From Pycnococcus provasolii (Eukaryota; Chlorophyta; Pseudoscourfieldiophyceae; Pseudoscourfieldiales), in contig CP150555.1 of the NCBI GenBank assembly GCA_049487715.1, forward strand, positions 620,001 to 684,000: DNA of 64,000 bases. The letters are read 5' to 3'. The notes under the pieces were generated by a model. It saw only the letters and a list, made by a program, of their open reading frames with translations. It was not told the DNA's origin and did not search any database. How positions within the stretch are numbered: the first letter of the stretch is position 1; each line of letters begins with the position of its first letter. A program made the translations under genes and the position numbers. Positions 40,485-50,958 of this stretch are shown here, piece after piece.

Positions 40485-43400
40485 TCATTTTTTTACAACG
40501 TCACGCGCACATACAAGCGCCTTCCACTTTCCATCGACCACTTCACCGGTCCAACTCACACGAACGTGATCGTGGCGGGAGAGCACACCACACACAGGAC
40601 CAGGGCGCGTCGCCTGGTCATTTAACCTCTCTCCGACACCACCTGCTGCTTTCTGCCTCATCTCTCTGCGGCTGGCGGCAGCGAGTGCGTCGTCCGACGG
40701 ATCGAGCGTCGCACTGATGATCGTCGTTGCGTCCTCATCATCGGAAACTCGCAGCAAGAGTGGCAGTCCTCTTTCGTCTCCACGCTCGCCGAGCGCACCC
40801 CATCCCATGCTATACAGCGGTGGTACATCGAATGCGACGCCGACGCCTGCACGCTTGATACGAGCTCGTGCGATGAAGGCGCGCTTTGCCAAGCGTGCTC
40901 GTCTCTCCACCACCTCGCGCATCATTCGACGACGCTCCAGAAGCGCCTCAAGCCGTTCACGGCTACCGGGCTTACCAGGCAGCTGCTCATCTTCCTGCTC
41001 ATCGTCGCCGTCGGCGTCGAGCGCGTCGTCAGCCACCTCCGCATCCTCCGCGTCGTCGTCAGCCTCCCTCAGCGCACGGTCGCGAGCCTCTGCGCTCACA
41101 GCCGCCTTGCCAAGTAGGGGCACGGCATTTCCCACCGCGCCAAGCGCCGTGCCACGGATCCAAGCCATGTTCATCATGCGGAAGACGCCGCTACGCGACA
41201 GAAGCCGTGCAGCACGCTGCGACGAAGCATTCATGGCTTCGGCCTCCGCGGTGTCTTTGCGCAAGGCAGTCGGCGACCCAGGTCCCACCTCCTGCGTGAG
41301 AGATGCGCTAACGAGTTCAATGCCATCAACCTTGACAAGCTGCCCGAGCTCGTCGTGCTTGAGCAAGACGTAGGCACGTGGGGTTGATCCCGCCTGTCGC
41401 AGTGGTTCTTGAATGGTGGCCGAGCGCGCAGTCTCCATCTCGTCGAAAGAAAGACGTGCCCACTTCAGATCTCGGCTGATGGCATCGATGTTGAATCGTT
41501 CTCCAGTCTTGCGTGCGCCGAGAATCGCTCCGGATGTGCTGGGAGCCCCACGCGTGGCAATACGCCGCCTCATGGTTGGAATGCTGTCGTCGTGTTCCGC
41601 AAAGACAACGCGACCTTGCAGCTGTCCAACGAGATCAATGAGTTGGGGAAGCGCCGCAATCTTGTCATCAGCATTCGCATCGCTAGCCTCTGACATTGTG
41701 ATCTCGCCGCTGTCGTCGCCATCGTCATCGCCATCGTCGCCTATGTCTAGAAGGATCAGGTTTGCCTGGGAAAGCGAGGCAGACTCGTCTTCCGTAAGTG
41801 CCAATTCAGCATTCAGGCCGTAAAATCCAGGTGCGGGTCGCACTATCGTAGCACGCAGCGGCGGCGTACAAATGACTCCTGCGTTGTGCCATGCAGCGCG
41901 CTTTTCTTGCATCATTCGCAGAAGTCGCGTGCACGCGCCGGATGGCGCTCGTGCCGGAAGATCTGGCGCATCTGGCGCAGGAAGTAGAACGACCACGACG
42001 TTTGCCGTCGTACTCTCGCTCGCCGTCGCGGAGCTAATCACGTCCGTCAGAACGCTGGCTGACACGTCGTGAGCATCTCCATCACCGCCCCAAAGATGTA
42101 TGGGTCTCGGTGTGCGAGGAAAGCGTGGCGGTGGACACGTACCATGATTCGATGCAACTGGACATCGTACGAAAGCATGACCATCTCGGTGACCTGAATA
42201 AGGATCGTCAAGGGAGGGAAGACCCGCGCCCGGGGCGACGGCAAAGCGGTACTGTATGGCTGACGATGCAGTGGTACCATCGTGCGCGACGATTTGACAT
42301 GTCTCGTCGAACGCACCGAATGGATCGTCGTCGTCATCATCGTTGTCCATGTCATTTTTGCGGTGCTGCTTCTGTCGCGCAACATTCAGTGCCCATGCGC
42401 GCTTCTCGAGTTCGTCCAGCAAGTCCGGTATGGCGAGCGATCCCCAAGCAACATGACCGAATGCTTCGCGGTAGAATAGAACATCGCCAACTTCACCAGC
42501 AGGTTCCACGTCAAATCGCACGACATGCTTCGCGTCGTTGCAGCCTGCACGATCGTGGCCAGTTCGGATTTGGTTCATTTCCCCGTGGAGAATCTCGGCA
42601 ACTGCCGGCGCATGCGCCAAACTTCCCACGTTGAGAAATCCCGCATCGGTTGCAAGTTCCGACGCCGCGATGGGGCGCCACATACGCATGTCGTCATCGG
42701 CGCTGCGTACAACTGTGACAATGACATCACCCTCCCATCCTTCTTTCCGTGGGTCCGGCTGATGTCCCAGCCCCTCGAATATGATGGTGGTACCAAATTT
42801 CATGCCGCGATTCAACACCACGGAGACGCTGTCCTGTTCCATCGACTCGACGACGCGCGTCGCCGTCGTGCTCAGCACACGACGTTCAAAGTCGAGAGTT
42901 TGCCTCACACCGCCCTCTCGCAGCTGCGCGAGCGTCACCACGAAGGATAGAGGGATAGGCTTGGGTTTCCGAGCGAGCATATCCGCACGCTTTCGCGCCT
43001 CCTCCGCGCGTTTCTTGGCAGCACGCATCATCGCATCGTGGAGCGCCTTTTCGTACGCGCGTTCCTCCGCCTCGTTCGAAAACTTTGGCTTTTGCCACTT
43101 CGGCGATGCTGCACCATTTCCGTTTGCATCATTTCCTTCGTCATCTCTTCGAAAGCCGTTCATCGAGCGAGCAGCCTTCTCCTCGAATTCTCGTCTGAAC
43201 TTCTCCTCTCTCTTCTTACGCAGCTCGAGGTCGTACTGCTTTCGCAGTTGATCGTCGCTGAGGATACGGTATGCGTCGTGTATGCGCTTGAAGTCTTCTT
43301 CAGCGTTTTCGTTGTTGTCGTCGTGTCTTCTTTTGTCTGGGTGAAACACAAGTGCCAATTTCCGATATGCCTTTCTAACTTCCTTCATCGTCGCCAAGTC

Positions 43401-43838
43401 GTCGAGTTCCAGGAGCGTGTACAGCGTTTCGTCGTCTAGAAGTTGTGGCCGTCTTCTTTGTCTGTTCGCCGACTCTTGTCCCCCGCTTTGTTCGTTTTCT
43501 TGTTGTTGTGACGACGACGACGACGATGTCTTGGACCGTTTCCTTCTTTCGTCCGCTTCGTGCTGTTCTCTTTCTTGTTTCGATCTGAACGGCCGTTCCT
43601 CGCGTGCGGCTGCTTCCTCTTCGTATGCGTCGTCCAACTCGACGCGTCTATCTTTTTTCAGGTTTTCGCGTTTATGCATGGCTTCCACGATTTCCATCTG
43701 TTCGGGCGTGAGCGCGGGCGGCGTGTAGTACATTTTGCCAGGCACATATCCGACATGCCTCGCTTGGCGAGCAGCGAGCTGCTTTTTTTGTTGATTAAGC
43801 TCGTCGGGCGTGAGCGTGCCGTAGACACGGAGCGCCAT
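40485..43838 (-). CDS. Large DnaJ-domain protein
   Basis: 1,117 residues from ATG at 43836-43838. The J domain lies at about 136-204 with the HPD motif at 166-168, so it should stimulate an Hsp70. Preceding residues are charged and helical. A region at about 295-440 (PLSFVVTLAQLREGG..., MKFGTTIIFEGLGHQPDPRKEGWEGDVIVTV) resembles one DnaJ C-terminal substrate-binding beta-sandwich, without a Gly/Phe or zinc-finger region. The remaining 600 residues are not recognised. They are acidic in places (DDDDDDDPFGAF) and end with a basic segment. Likely a cytosolic or nuclear co-chaperone with a lineage-specific C terminus. Confidence 0.8.
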   Translation of the reverse strand: MALRVYGTLTPDELNQQKKQLAARQARHVGYVPGKMYYTPPALTPEQMEIVEAMHKRENLKKDRRVELDDAYEEEAAAREERPFRSKQEREQHEADERRKRSKTSSSSSSQQQENEQSGGQESANRQRRRPQLLDDETLYTLLELDDLATMKEVRKAYRKLALVFHPDKRRHDDNNENAEEDFKRIHDAYRILSDDQLRKQYDLELRKKREEKFRREFEEKAARSMNGFRRDDEGNDANGNGAASPKWQKPKFSNEAEERAYEKALHDAMMRAAKKRAEEARKRADMLARKPKPIPLSFVVTLAQLREGGVRQTLDFERRVLSTTATRVVESMEQDSVSVVLNRGMKFGTTIIFEGLGHQPDPRKEGWEGDVIVTVVRSADDDMRMWRPIAASELATDAGFLNVGSLAHAPAVAEILHGEMNQIRTGHDRAGCNDAKHVVRFDVEPAGEVGDVLFYREAFGHVAWGSLAIPDLLDELEKRAWALNVARQKQHRKNDMDNDDDDDDPFGAFDETCQIVAHDGTTASSAIQYRFAVAPGAGLPSLDDPYSGHRDGHAFVRCPVASNHGTCPPPRFPRTPRPIHLWGGDGDAHDVSASVLTDVISSATASESTTANVVVVLLPAPDAPDLPARAPSGACTRLLRMMQEKRAAWHNAGVICTPPLRATIVRPAPGFYGLNAELALTEDESASLSQANLILLDIGDDGDDDGDDSGEITMSEASDANADDKIAALPQLIDLVGQLQGRVVFAEHDDSIPTMRRRIATRGAPSTSGAILGARKTGERFNIDAISRDLKWARLSFDEMETARSATIQEPLRQAGSTPRAYVLLKHDELGQLVKVDGIELVSASLTQEVGPGSPTALRKDTAEAEAMNASSQRAARLLSRSGVFRMMNMAWIRGTALGAVGNAVPLLGKAAVSAEARDRALREADDDAEDAEVADDALDADGDDEQEDEQLPGKPGSRERLEALLERRRMMREVVERRARLAKRAFIARARIKRAGVGVAFDVPPLYSMGWGALGERGDERGLPLLLRVSDDEDATTIISATLDPSDDALAAASRREMRQKAAGGVGERLNDQATRPGPVCGVLSRHDHVRVSWTGEVVDGKWKALVCARDVVKK

Positions 43839-44346
43839 AGGAGCCAGACCAATACCAATCCAATGAAACCCAACGAATCCAAAGAAAAACGAAAGGAACG
43901 AGTGAACGAGTGAACGAGTGAATGAAGAGATGACTGAACCAGTGAATCAACGAGTCAACCACACCACACTACTAAGCAACACAAGCACAAGCACAAGAAG
44001 AAGTCCAAGGAGATTCAAAAGTCCAAGAAAAGAAGCACACGCAGAAGCACACGCAGACGCAGAGGAAGCAGACGCAGACGAGTTAGGACATTTCTCGGAA
44101 AAAATCAATCCGAGAAACAAACTTTAACGTCTCCCCAGGGGGAAACACAATACAGTAGTCTAAGGAATAACGGGCTTCTCGGCTACACCACACCATACAA
44201 GGAGTTTGGGTTAGATTAGGGGTTGGGCGGTTACCTCCGAGGAGGTTCCTCCAAAGTCCAAGGGGAGCGGTCCGTCCGGGGGAACGTTCGGGTTTCGGTT
44301 TCGGTTCGGGTTCTCCCAAAAAATTACTGAAGAATGGGCAATCACA
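43839..44346. other. Intergenic region between DnaJ and UBX genes
   Basis: Contains GAGTGAAC and CAAGCACAAG short repeats (43890-44060), a GGGGTTGGG tract near 44217 and no gene. Confidence 0.6.
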
Positions 44347-45852
44347 CTATGAAGAATGTTCGATAAACAACGCCATCTGACCACCAGAGACGGAGTCACC
44401 CATCGCCTCCGCGAGTGTGCTATCCAGCACAGTGGCATCAATCACCTTACGGGGATATGAAGTCACGAGACGGAATGATTCTGGCACCTTCTCGTCAGCC
44501 GGAAGCGAGCTCACCCACGCGTACAGTTCACCGACGCGCGCGTCAGCGAAGAAGCGGCGCTCCTTACGCCCACCACCTGGTGTGCGAACGAGGATGCGTG
44601 CCACCTTGGCGCCGGAGGGACTTACCGCGTCCGCCGCAGGCTCGTCTGGTACCTCTGGTAGCTTGGGAGCCGCCGGCTCCTCGTCGACGCGAGGCGCCTC
44701 GGCCTGCGCCACCGATGCCGCGGATGCGATGCGATCAGCTGCCGCTGCAGGCTGCCCCTCCATGCTCGCGGCAATTGCTGCTGCGAGCTGAGCATCCTCG
44801 TCCATGTCGACCACGGAAGGCTGCGCCGCCGACGCCGCGGATGCGATGCGATTTGCTGCCGAGTTGCCTGCGATGGACGGCGGCACCTCACCACTCTTCG
44901 GCCCCTTGTGGAGCATGAGCGGCTCGAGCAGAGCGAGCATGCGTTCGGGCGTGGGCATGGACGCCAATCCTGCCTCAGGCGAAGGCGTCCACATAAATGA
45001 GCATGCCATGCCCGTGAGCGGGTCGACGCCGAACACCGTGGGTAGTGTCGTGCACCGATACGATGCGTACAGGCGCGCGCCTTCGTCCGTGTCGTATGCC
45101 ACCTGGTAGAAGACGAAGGACGACGATATGGCGCTCTGCACAACTTCGTCAGCCCACACGTCGCGGTTGAGCGCGTGCGAGGCGAACTCGTCGCCGCTTT
45201 GTATGTTGACGATGAGAAACCTGTCAAGTTCAAGCGCGTGCTGCTTCGCGCCCTGAAATCCTCCCGTTCCCTTGTACATGATGGCGACTGGCGGTTCGAA
45301 TAGCTTGGCAAGCGCCGACGCCGAGTTGTTTGGTTCTGTGGTTGGGTCTGCTGCTGCGTTGGCCGCGGCAATTCTCGCGCTCGATCTCGTCGCGGCGGTG
45401 CCTCCGACCGTTTGGTCATCCCAGTTTGCCGTTCCGAACGACGCGGATGCTTGGTTTTGCTGGTTGGAAGCGTTCCACCGCGGCATGGTTCTTGCCGCAG
45501 CGTGCGGATCGCCGTACAGCGTGTCGTACGTCTGCGGCAGTGCAGCGCGCACTGCGTCGTCGTCCATTGTGTCGTTGTCGTTGACCGCCGCGGCACGCAT
45601 GGCGTCTTCTCGTTCAAGCCTCTGCGCCATTTCCAAATCCGACTCCTGAAAGCTTTGTTGATTGTGCGCGTTGGCAGTTGGCCCGGGTTGTGCCTCCGAG
45701 CGCGCGCCCCCTGCGCCGTATCCGTCCGCCTTCATGGCAAGGTACAGCGCCGCCGCTTCTTCGAGGTTGTTCCCGCACGTGTCGAGTACTTGCGACGCCT
45801 CTTGGGTGGTGCACTGGAACATCGCGACGAGTGACGCGACGTTCATGTTCAT
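44347..45852 (-). CDS. UBXN7-type UBA-UAS-UBX cofactor of Cdc48/p97
   Basis: 501 residues from ATG at 45850-45852; a second Met two codons later (MNMNV) is an alternative. Domain order: UBA-like at the N terminus (MFQCTTQEASQVLDTCG...LEEAAALYLAM), UAS thioredoxin-like at about 190-315 (KQHALELDRFLIVNIQ, LPTVFGVDPLTG), UIM-like DEDAQLAAAIAASMEG at about 350, and a C-terminal UBX domain (ARILVRTPGGGRKERRFF...QMALFIEHSS). This matches UBXN7/Ubx5, which bridges ubiquitinated clients and Cdc48/p97. Presumably cytosolic/nuclear. Confidence 0.9.
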   Translation of the reverse strand: MNMNVASLVAMFQCTTQEASQVLDTCGNNLEEAAALYLAMKADGYGAGGARSEAQPGPTANAHNQQSFQESDLEMAQRLEREDAMRAAAVNDNDTMDDDAVRAALPQTYDTLYGDPHAAARTMPRWNASNQQNQASASFGTANWDDQTVGGTAATRSSARIAAANAAADPTTEPNNSASALAKLFEPPVAIMYKGTGGFQGAKQHALELDRFLIVNIQSGDEFASHALNRDVWADEVVQSAISSSFVFYQVAYDTDEGARLYASYRCTTLPTVFGVDPLTGMACSFMWTPSPEAGLASMPTPERMLALLEPLMLHKGPKSGEVPPSIAGNSAANRIASAASAAQPSVVDMDEDAQLAAAIAASMEGQPAAAADRIASAASVAQAEAPRVDEEPAAPKLPEVPDEPAADAVSPSGAKVARILVRTPGGGRKERRFFADARVGELYAWVSSLPADEKVPESFRLVTSYPRKVIDATVLDSTLAEAMGDSVSGGQMALFIEHSS

Positions 45853-45997
45853 GTTCAGGGCTCCATGATGATGCGCGAAGGGGGAAAAGGGGGAAGGGGG
45901 ATGGAGGGAGGGGGGACGCGCGAAACACAAAGAACAAGACGCGTGTGCGTGCGTGTGTGTGTGGCAGAGAGCACCTAGAGCAGAGGGGCAGAATGGA

Positions 45998-46042
45998 AAC
46001 CCTAACCCTAACCCTAACCCTAACCCTAACCCTAACCCTAAC
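45998..46042. repeat. Interstitial telomere-like array (CCCTAA)n, about 7.5 units
   Basis: Perfect TAACCC units between the divergent UBX and GDT1 genes, 146 bp upstream of the UBX ATG and about 250 bp upstream of GDT1. Another GGTTAGGGTTTT motif sits at 46096-46107. Confidence 0.95.
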
Positions 46043-46290
46043 CTGAGGGGTAGGGTTTGTCCCCCTTGACCCTGGTTTTCTCTTTTGTTTTTTTAGGTTA
46101 GGGTTTTCCGTGTTCCTCTCCCGTGCAGAACTCCGGATTTCTCCGGCCCTTGCGCTTGCCCTTGCGTTGAATCTACTTCTGTCATCTGTGAAATCTCGGG
46201 ATCGACCGATCACGCTTTTGTACAAGCACATTTGGTGTATCTGTGTATCTTGGCTTTGGTGTATCTTTGTCTTCTTCGTTATTGTCTTTG

Positions 46291-47073
46291 ATGTCCGTGC
46301 AGCAATCATCATCTTTAGCAGATGGGGTAGGGGTAAGCTACCTCGAAGGCACACTAAAGTCTCTCGGCATGATATGCGTGTCCGAACTTGGGGATAAGAC
46401 GTTCTTCATTGCGGCGGTTCTCGCCATGAGACACAGCCGACGTGTCGTCTTTGGAGCGTGCTGGGGGGCACTCGCGCTCATGACCATCTTGTCGGCTTTC
46501 ATGGGATTTCTTGCGCCTTCACTGCTGTCACGCAAGTACACACACATCTTGTCATGTGGCCTTTTCCTATTCTTTGGACTCCGCAGCCTCTACGAGGTGG
46601 CGTCGTCCTCCAGCTCGCTCAAAGGGAAAGCACAAGGGGAACTCAGAGAAGTTGAAGAGGAACTGTCCGCAGGAGAAACGTCGCCGGCGTCCGCGCACGA
46701 AAATGGGGTCGAGAACGGAGGCACGTCGTCGTCTCCAGAAAAACGCAAACTGGAAGGCGACAGAACGGGTGTCGGATATGCAGGACGTACGACACTCCTG
46801 CGCATTTTCTCGCCTTTCTTCCTGCAGGCGTTCACCATGACCTTCTTAGCGGAGTGGGGAGATAAGAGCCAAATCAGCACAGTCGCCATGGCTGCGCAGG
46901 ATGGTCTGCTCGGTGTCGCGCTCGGAGGCGTGCTTGGACATGCGGTGTGCACTGGTATGGCCGTCGTGGGCGGACGCGAGATGGGAACGGTCGTGAGCGA
47001 GCGCACCGTCGAGTTCGTCGCGGGCGTTCTGTTCGTGCTCTTCGGACTACACGCCTGGTTCGAGGGTGCTTAA
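46291..47073 (+). CDS. GDT1/TMEM165 (UPF0016) cation transporter
   Basis: 260 residues from ATG at 46291. The two inverted half-repeats each carry the family motif E-x-G-D-K-[ST]: SELGDKTFF at residues 31-39 and AEWGDKSQIST in the second half. Six hydrophobic segments are visible. They are separated by a Ser/Glu-rich cytosolic loop. Family knowledge: GDT1 proteins move Mn2+/Ca2+ into the Golgi or plastid against protons. No clear transit peptide was seen, so a Golgi or vacuolar location is more likely than plastid. Confidence 0.9.
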   Translation: MSVQQSSSLADGVGVSYLEGTLKSLGMICVSELGDKTFFIAAVLAMRHSRRVVFGACWGALALMTILSAFMGFLAPSLLSRKYTHILSCGLFLFFGLRSLYEVASSSSSLKGKAQGELREVEEELSAGETSPASAHENGVENGGTSSSPEKRKLEGDRTGVGYAGRTTLLRIFSPFFLQAFTMTFLAEWGDKSQISTVAMAAQDGLLGVALGGVLGHAVCTGMAVVGGREMGTVVSERTVEFVAGVLFVLFGLHAWFEGA

Positions 47074-47222
47074 GGAGTGATCGAGAGTCGCTGTGCACAG
47101 CATGTACTTTATCTGGCTGGTAACGAGCCATTCCGAATATTCCCCCTTCGGTTTTCCCCGCCTTTTTTCCCCCGGCAGCACAGGGGAACACCCTTGCATT
47201 TTCCCCCTCCCAGTGGGGGCTC

Positions 47223-47783
47223 ATGTCCACATGGGCAGAAGAGTGCTGCGACGATACGCTCCATGTTGGTGCGGTTGGCGCGGTTGATAATACCTCGTTG
47301 AGTGCCGCGGTTGTGTCCCGTGACCGTGACCTTGCTGACGACTCTCAGCAAGGTCACCGCGCTTGGTGGTCTTTGGGTCCCGCGTGGTCAGAGGCGGTGA
47401 CAACGACGTCAACATCCTCTGCTCAGAGACCGCCATCCTCTCGCAGAGACCACTCTTCTCGCGATCGAGGCGGGCGGAGGGACGGAGGCGGAAGGGGCGG
47501 TGGTTCACGAGGTCGTTCCGGAGGACGTCGCGACGGCACGCGGTCAACTCGTGGCGATCGACCTCCTCACCAAGCTGGACGGGGTCGAGGCCACCACCCT
47601 GAGGGCCACCATTACCGAGGAGGCGTTCCCGAGGATACACAGAGGCACGGGAACGCAGGAGGTCAGCATGCGCCTCGTCAACATCGGCAGGCGCCTCGTC
47701 AGCACGCGCCTCAGAGTCAGCCGCAACCTCAGGTGGCCGCGCGTAACCGTTTCGCGGACTTGCTCGGCAGCGACGACATATAG
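47223..47783 (+). CDS. Hypothetical RGG-rich protein
   Basis: 186 residues from ATG at 47223. The N terminus (STWAEECCDDTLHVG) is acidic and ordinary, the centre is Arg/Gly/Ser/His-rich with RGG and RDGG repeats (GGRRDGGGRGGGSRGRSGG), and the C terminus ends NRFADLLGSDDI. The composition suggests an RNA-binding disordered protein, and the ending recalls the short FxxLLGxD motif of Stm1-like ribosome factors. Its start may be an internal Met of a spliced gene. It is followed by the SET gene in the same direction. Confidence 0.45.
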   Translation: MSTWAEECCDDTLHVGAVGAVDNTSLSAAVVSRDRDLADDSQQGHRAWWSLGPAWSEAVTTTSTSSAQRPPSSRRDHSSRDRGGRRDGGGRGGGSRGRSGGRRDGTRSTRGDRPPHQAGRGRGHHPEGHHYRGGVPEDTQRHGNAGGQHAPRQHRQAPRQHAPQSQPQPQVAARNRFADLLGSDDI

Positions 47784-47908
47784 TGTAAGTCTCTGCTTGT
47801 ACGTGTAAAAATACAGGTAACCCCGAATTCTTTCTGTTTGGACCCCGTTCTGCGTGTTCGGGGTTGGTTCCAAAAGAGGCGCCAAGAAATCATGCTGTGA
47901 TACATCGT

Positions 47909-49669
47909 ATGACTGCCTTGCACGCAGCGGAGGAGGAGTGGTGCTCGCTCGCACTCGACACAGAGCGCCTGTGCGAGCAAGAACTACCCGCCACTCCCGA
48001 CATCCTCCCGTCATGGCGACGTCTACGCGAAGCCTTGCACCGCCTCGAACACGTGGAAAACACCATCAACACTTCGGCGCTTGGGGAGGAGCTTGGGGAC
48101 TTGTCATCATCCAAAGGGAGTCCAGTGGCGTCGCGACAAGAACGCCTCGACGATCTCATGACGTGGTTACAGCAGAAGCACGGCGCGTTCGACGACGAGG
48201 ATAACCACGACAGCAGCAGCAAGCCGTTGGTGCGTGCAGCCGCAACGGGAACAGAAGGAGGGGGTGGACTCATTGCCGCGCGGAAGTGCGACGCCGGCGA
48301 CGTCGTCGCACGCGTGCCACGCAAGGCGATGATCACCGAGGACGACGCGCTCGATGACCCGCTCGTCTCCGCAATCCTAAACGTGGACGCGCTACCGGCA
48401 CTGGTTCCCGCACTCGCTATCACTCTGCACCTTCTCAGGCTGACGGCGGCTGTGGAGAGTGGGGACGACGAGTGCGAGCTGGCACCTTACGTTCGTGCGC
48501 TACCGCACTTTGATTGCACAAACAACGACGGTGTCAGCATACCGGCGAATTGGGACGATGACGCAATCGAGCTGCTGACGGGCGTGCCTGATGCGGCGGT
48601 GGCGGCGTACAAGAGCGAGCGAGACCTCGTGCGGCAGTACTTTCGCATGCATCGCGCACTCGACGCCGCATCGGAGGGTCGCCCCAATGCGACGAGCGCA
48701 GACACACACAGCGGTTCTGCCTGGCACAAGAAAGGCTTGCCCAAGTCGCTCGCGTTGGCGCCGGGTACACTGACATGGCGGCAGTTCCGTCGCGCCGCAG
48801 GATGCGTCAGTACCCGCGTCAATGACCTGCCACCAGCGAACGGCGTGTCGAAAGCGAATGCCAGAGCGAAGACGAGGAAGACGACTGCGCAGCCAACGGA
48901 GGCGCACAAGCGTGCACGTGCGTTGGCATCTTCCCGTCCATCACGACTCGCGCTTGTGCCTCTGTTTGACCTCGCCAATCACGACGCTGCGTTGCACCCA
49001 TCCATCGCACCGCACGCAGCTGCAGCTGGATTGGCACGCGACGACGGCGCGCTCGTGTTTGCGGCGCCCGTTCCATGCGACGAGGGGGAAGAGCTGCGCA
49101 TGTTTTACGGCGAGCGCGCTGCGATTTCCAGTCTCGTGCACAACGGCTTCGTCGCGACGATGCCTGGCACGATCGACCAGCCTCCGTACGTGCTTGGTGA
49201 CGATGCGCTTCTTGCTGGTGGAGACATTGAGCGTCTGAAGATGGCGCTGGCGGCAAGCGCGGGTGCTGTTCGCCTGCTTGCGTCGGACGGCGTTCACGTG
49301 TGCGCTGGAACGTCCGCGTGGCTGGATGCATGTGTGGCAAGCTTGCAAGCTCAAGAAGACGACGCCGCGTCATTCAAGTCTGCTGTACGCAACGTCGTCA
49401 TGCACGCGGTATCGTCGCGCAAGGATCCTGACGCCGCTCCAGTGCCGGTGGCGATCAGGACGCTCAACGAGAAGCACAAAAGTGCGCTGCGTCGTATCGT
49501 GTCGAGCGTCGTGGAGGCATGGCACCCGTCTGTTTTATCTCGACTTAGACGTGGTGGTAGTAGTAATAGTGGTGGCATCGGCGTCGGCAGCGTCTGCGAT
49601 TCGGTGAGCCGACTGGTGAGCAGTCTTGGAGGCGATGCGGTTGTTAAGCTGTACGATTCGTTACCTTGA
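47909..49669 (+). CDS. SET-domain methyltransferase of the Rubisco-LSMT/SETD3-6 class
   Basis: 586 residues from ATG at 47909. The SET domain is split, as in this class. The first part contains GLIAARKCDAGDVVARVPRKAMIT, there is an insert region, then PLFDLANHDAALHPSIAP (the D-x-x-NH motif of the AdoMet site) and ELRMFYGERAAISSLVHNGFV (the catalytic YG segment). The last 180 residues fit a Rubisco-LSMT substrate-binding-like domain. LSMT-class enzymes methylate Lys or His on non-histone proteins such as Rubisco, aldolase or actin. No transit peptide is evident, so the target is not known. Confidence 0.82.
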   Translation: MTALHAAEEEWCSLALDTERLCEQELPATPDILPSWRRLREALHRLEHVENTINTSALGEELGDLSSSKGSPVASRQERLDDLMTWLQQKHGAFDDEDNHDSSSKPLVRAAATGTEGGGGLIAARKCDAGDVVARVPRKAMITEDDALDDPLVSAILNVDALPALVPALAITLHLLRLTAAVESGDDECELAPYVRALPHFDCTNNDGVSIPANWDDDAIELLTGVPDAAVAAYKSERDLVRQYFRMHRALDAASEGRPNATSADTHSGSAWHKKGLPKSLALAPGTLTWRQFRRAAGCVSTRVNDLPPANGVSKANARAKTRKTTAQPTEAHKRARALASSRPSRLALVPLFDLANHDAALHPSIAPHAAAAGLARDDGALVFAAPVPCDEGEELRMFYGERAAISSLVHNGFVATMPGTIDQPPYVLGDDALLAGGDIERLKMALAASAGAVRLLASDGVHVCAGTSAWLDACVASLQAQEDDAASFKSAVRNVVMHAVSSRKDPDAAPVPVAIRTLNEKHKSALRRIVSSVVEAWHPSVLSRLRRGGSSNSGGIGVGSVCDSVSRLVSSLGGDAVVKLYDSLP

Positions 49670-50811
49670 TGTATAATATAATGATTATAATGTGTAAATT
49701 TTTACTCGATTATGGAATTGAAACAAGTTCCTCCCTATGCTACCGTATGCATACTGCACAAGTCCAGATCTGTCCCCTTGCTTGAAAATTGCATAGCCCA
49801 CCATGAATGGCAGCTACGGGCTTTAGCCCCGAATTTCGAACTGCACGTGAATGGCTGATGAAATCATCTTCTCGCTCCTGCCGTGTTGGCGAGGTGCTGG
49901 CCGCGCCTTCGCGTGTGTATAAAAGGTCAATTCCCAGCAAGGCCAGGCTGGTGCGAGCCTGGTGGAATGAGGAAGAACCGGGGGACTCGAGGAGACGGGG
50001 AGAAGAAGAGTAACTCGGACTGAAGAGAAGGCAAAAGCCCTAAATCGGCGCCTTTCCTTTCCTTGGCCAACCACTCCTGCGGGCCACTCCCTCGGCCTGC
50101 CCATTCGCGACACTACTCTGTCAGATGGCGGAAAACAAAAAAGCCAAAAGAGAGCAGAACAACAAGGGCGGGAAATGCCGCCAATGGCAATGAGTTTGCA
50201 AGGCCCTTGGCCCTCCAACCACGGCAATCCAGTCTTGCGCGACCACAAACACAACCACAAACACCACTACCCGTTGGCATTTTGGTGAGCTCGGTGTTGT
50301 TTCTGAGTCCACGGGGGTTGCTGCCAACCTCCCGGATGGACGGCTCCGGTTGCCGCAGGCCTCGATTCGATGCGGCCTCTCTTCAAGTTCCCTTAAGTGT
50401 TTGGAGGTCGGAGGGACTGGAGGCTACACACGTTGAGTTGCGCCTGTTCTTGTTTTGCGTAGGGTTGCGTTGTGAAGTGGTCTCGCACTCGTTCAACGAG
50501 CTTCAGCGGTGGGGAGACTCCTGCGAGCTCAGGTCGCCAGGCCCCTGTCGAGTTCGGGCCTGGCCTCGGAGGGCATTGCCCCTCTAAATCTCAAACGCCG
50601 GCCTGTGTGGCTCCCTCGTTGGCTCACAACGCGCGTCGTGCGTAGTAGTGTCATAGTAAGGGTGGTGGTTGGTTAGCTGCTGTGTTAGCTGTTAGCTCCA
50701 CCTTTGCGGGTTGAGTAGGCCTTGCTCGCTCTAGGGTCTTTCGTGGCCTCCTGTGTAATAGCTGTTGGGCTGTGCTGTTCCTCGAGTGTTTGTTTAACGA
50801 AGAAGAGAAGG
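49670..50811. other. Intergenic region before the giant gene
   Basis: About 1.1 kb. Frames are short and compositionally unlike coding DNA. No repeat or RNA gene recognised. Confidence 0.5.
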
Positions 50812-50958
50812 ATGGTGCGAAGAACAGAGCTCACGAGGGTGGTCACAGATGAAAGGGGCGCGGATGCGCCGACCATATCCGGGATGTTATGGGGGAACAC
50901 AGCAGAGGATGGCGATCGGCCACCTCGCAGCGCATCACAGCGGCGGCGTGTGAGCGCG

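Noticed and set aside
50063-50587. 174-codon plus ORF upstream of the giant gene
   Set aside because: Composition is not protein-like and no motif is visible.
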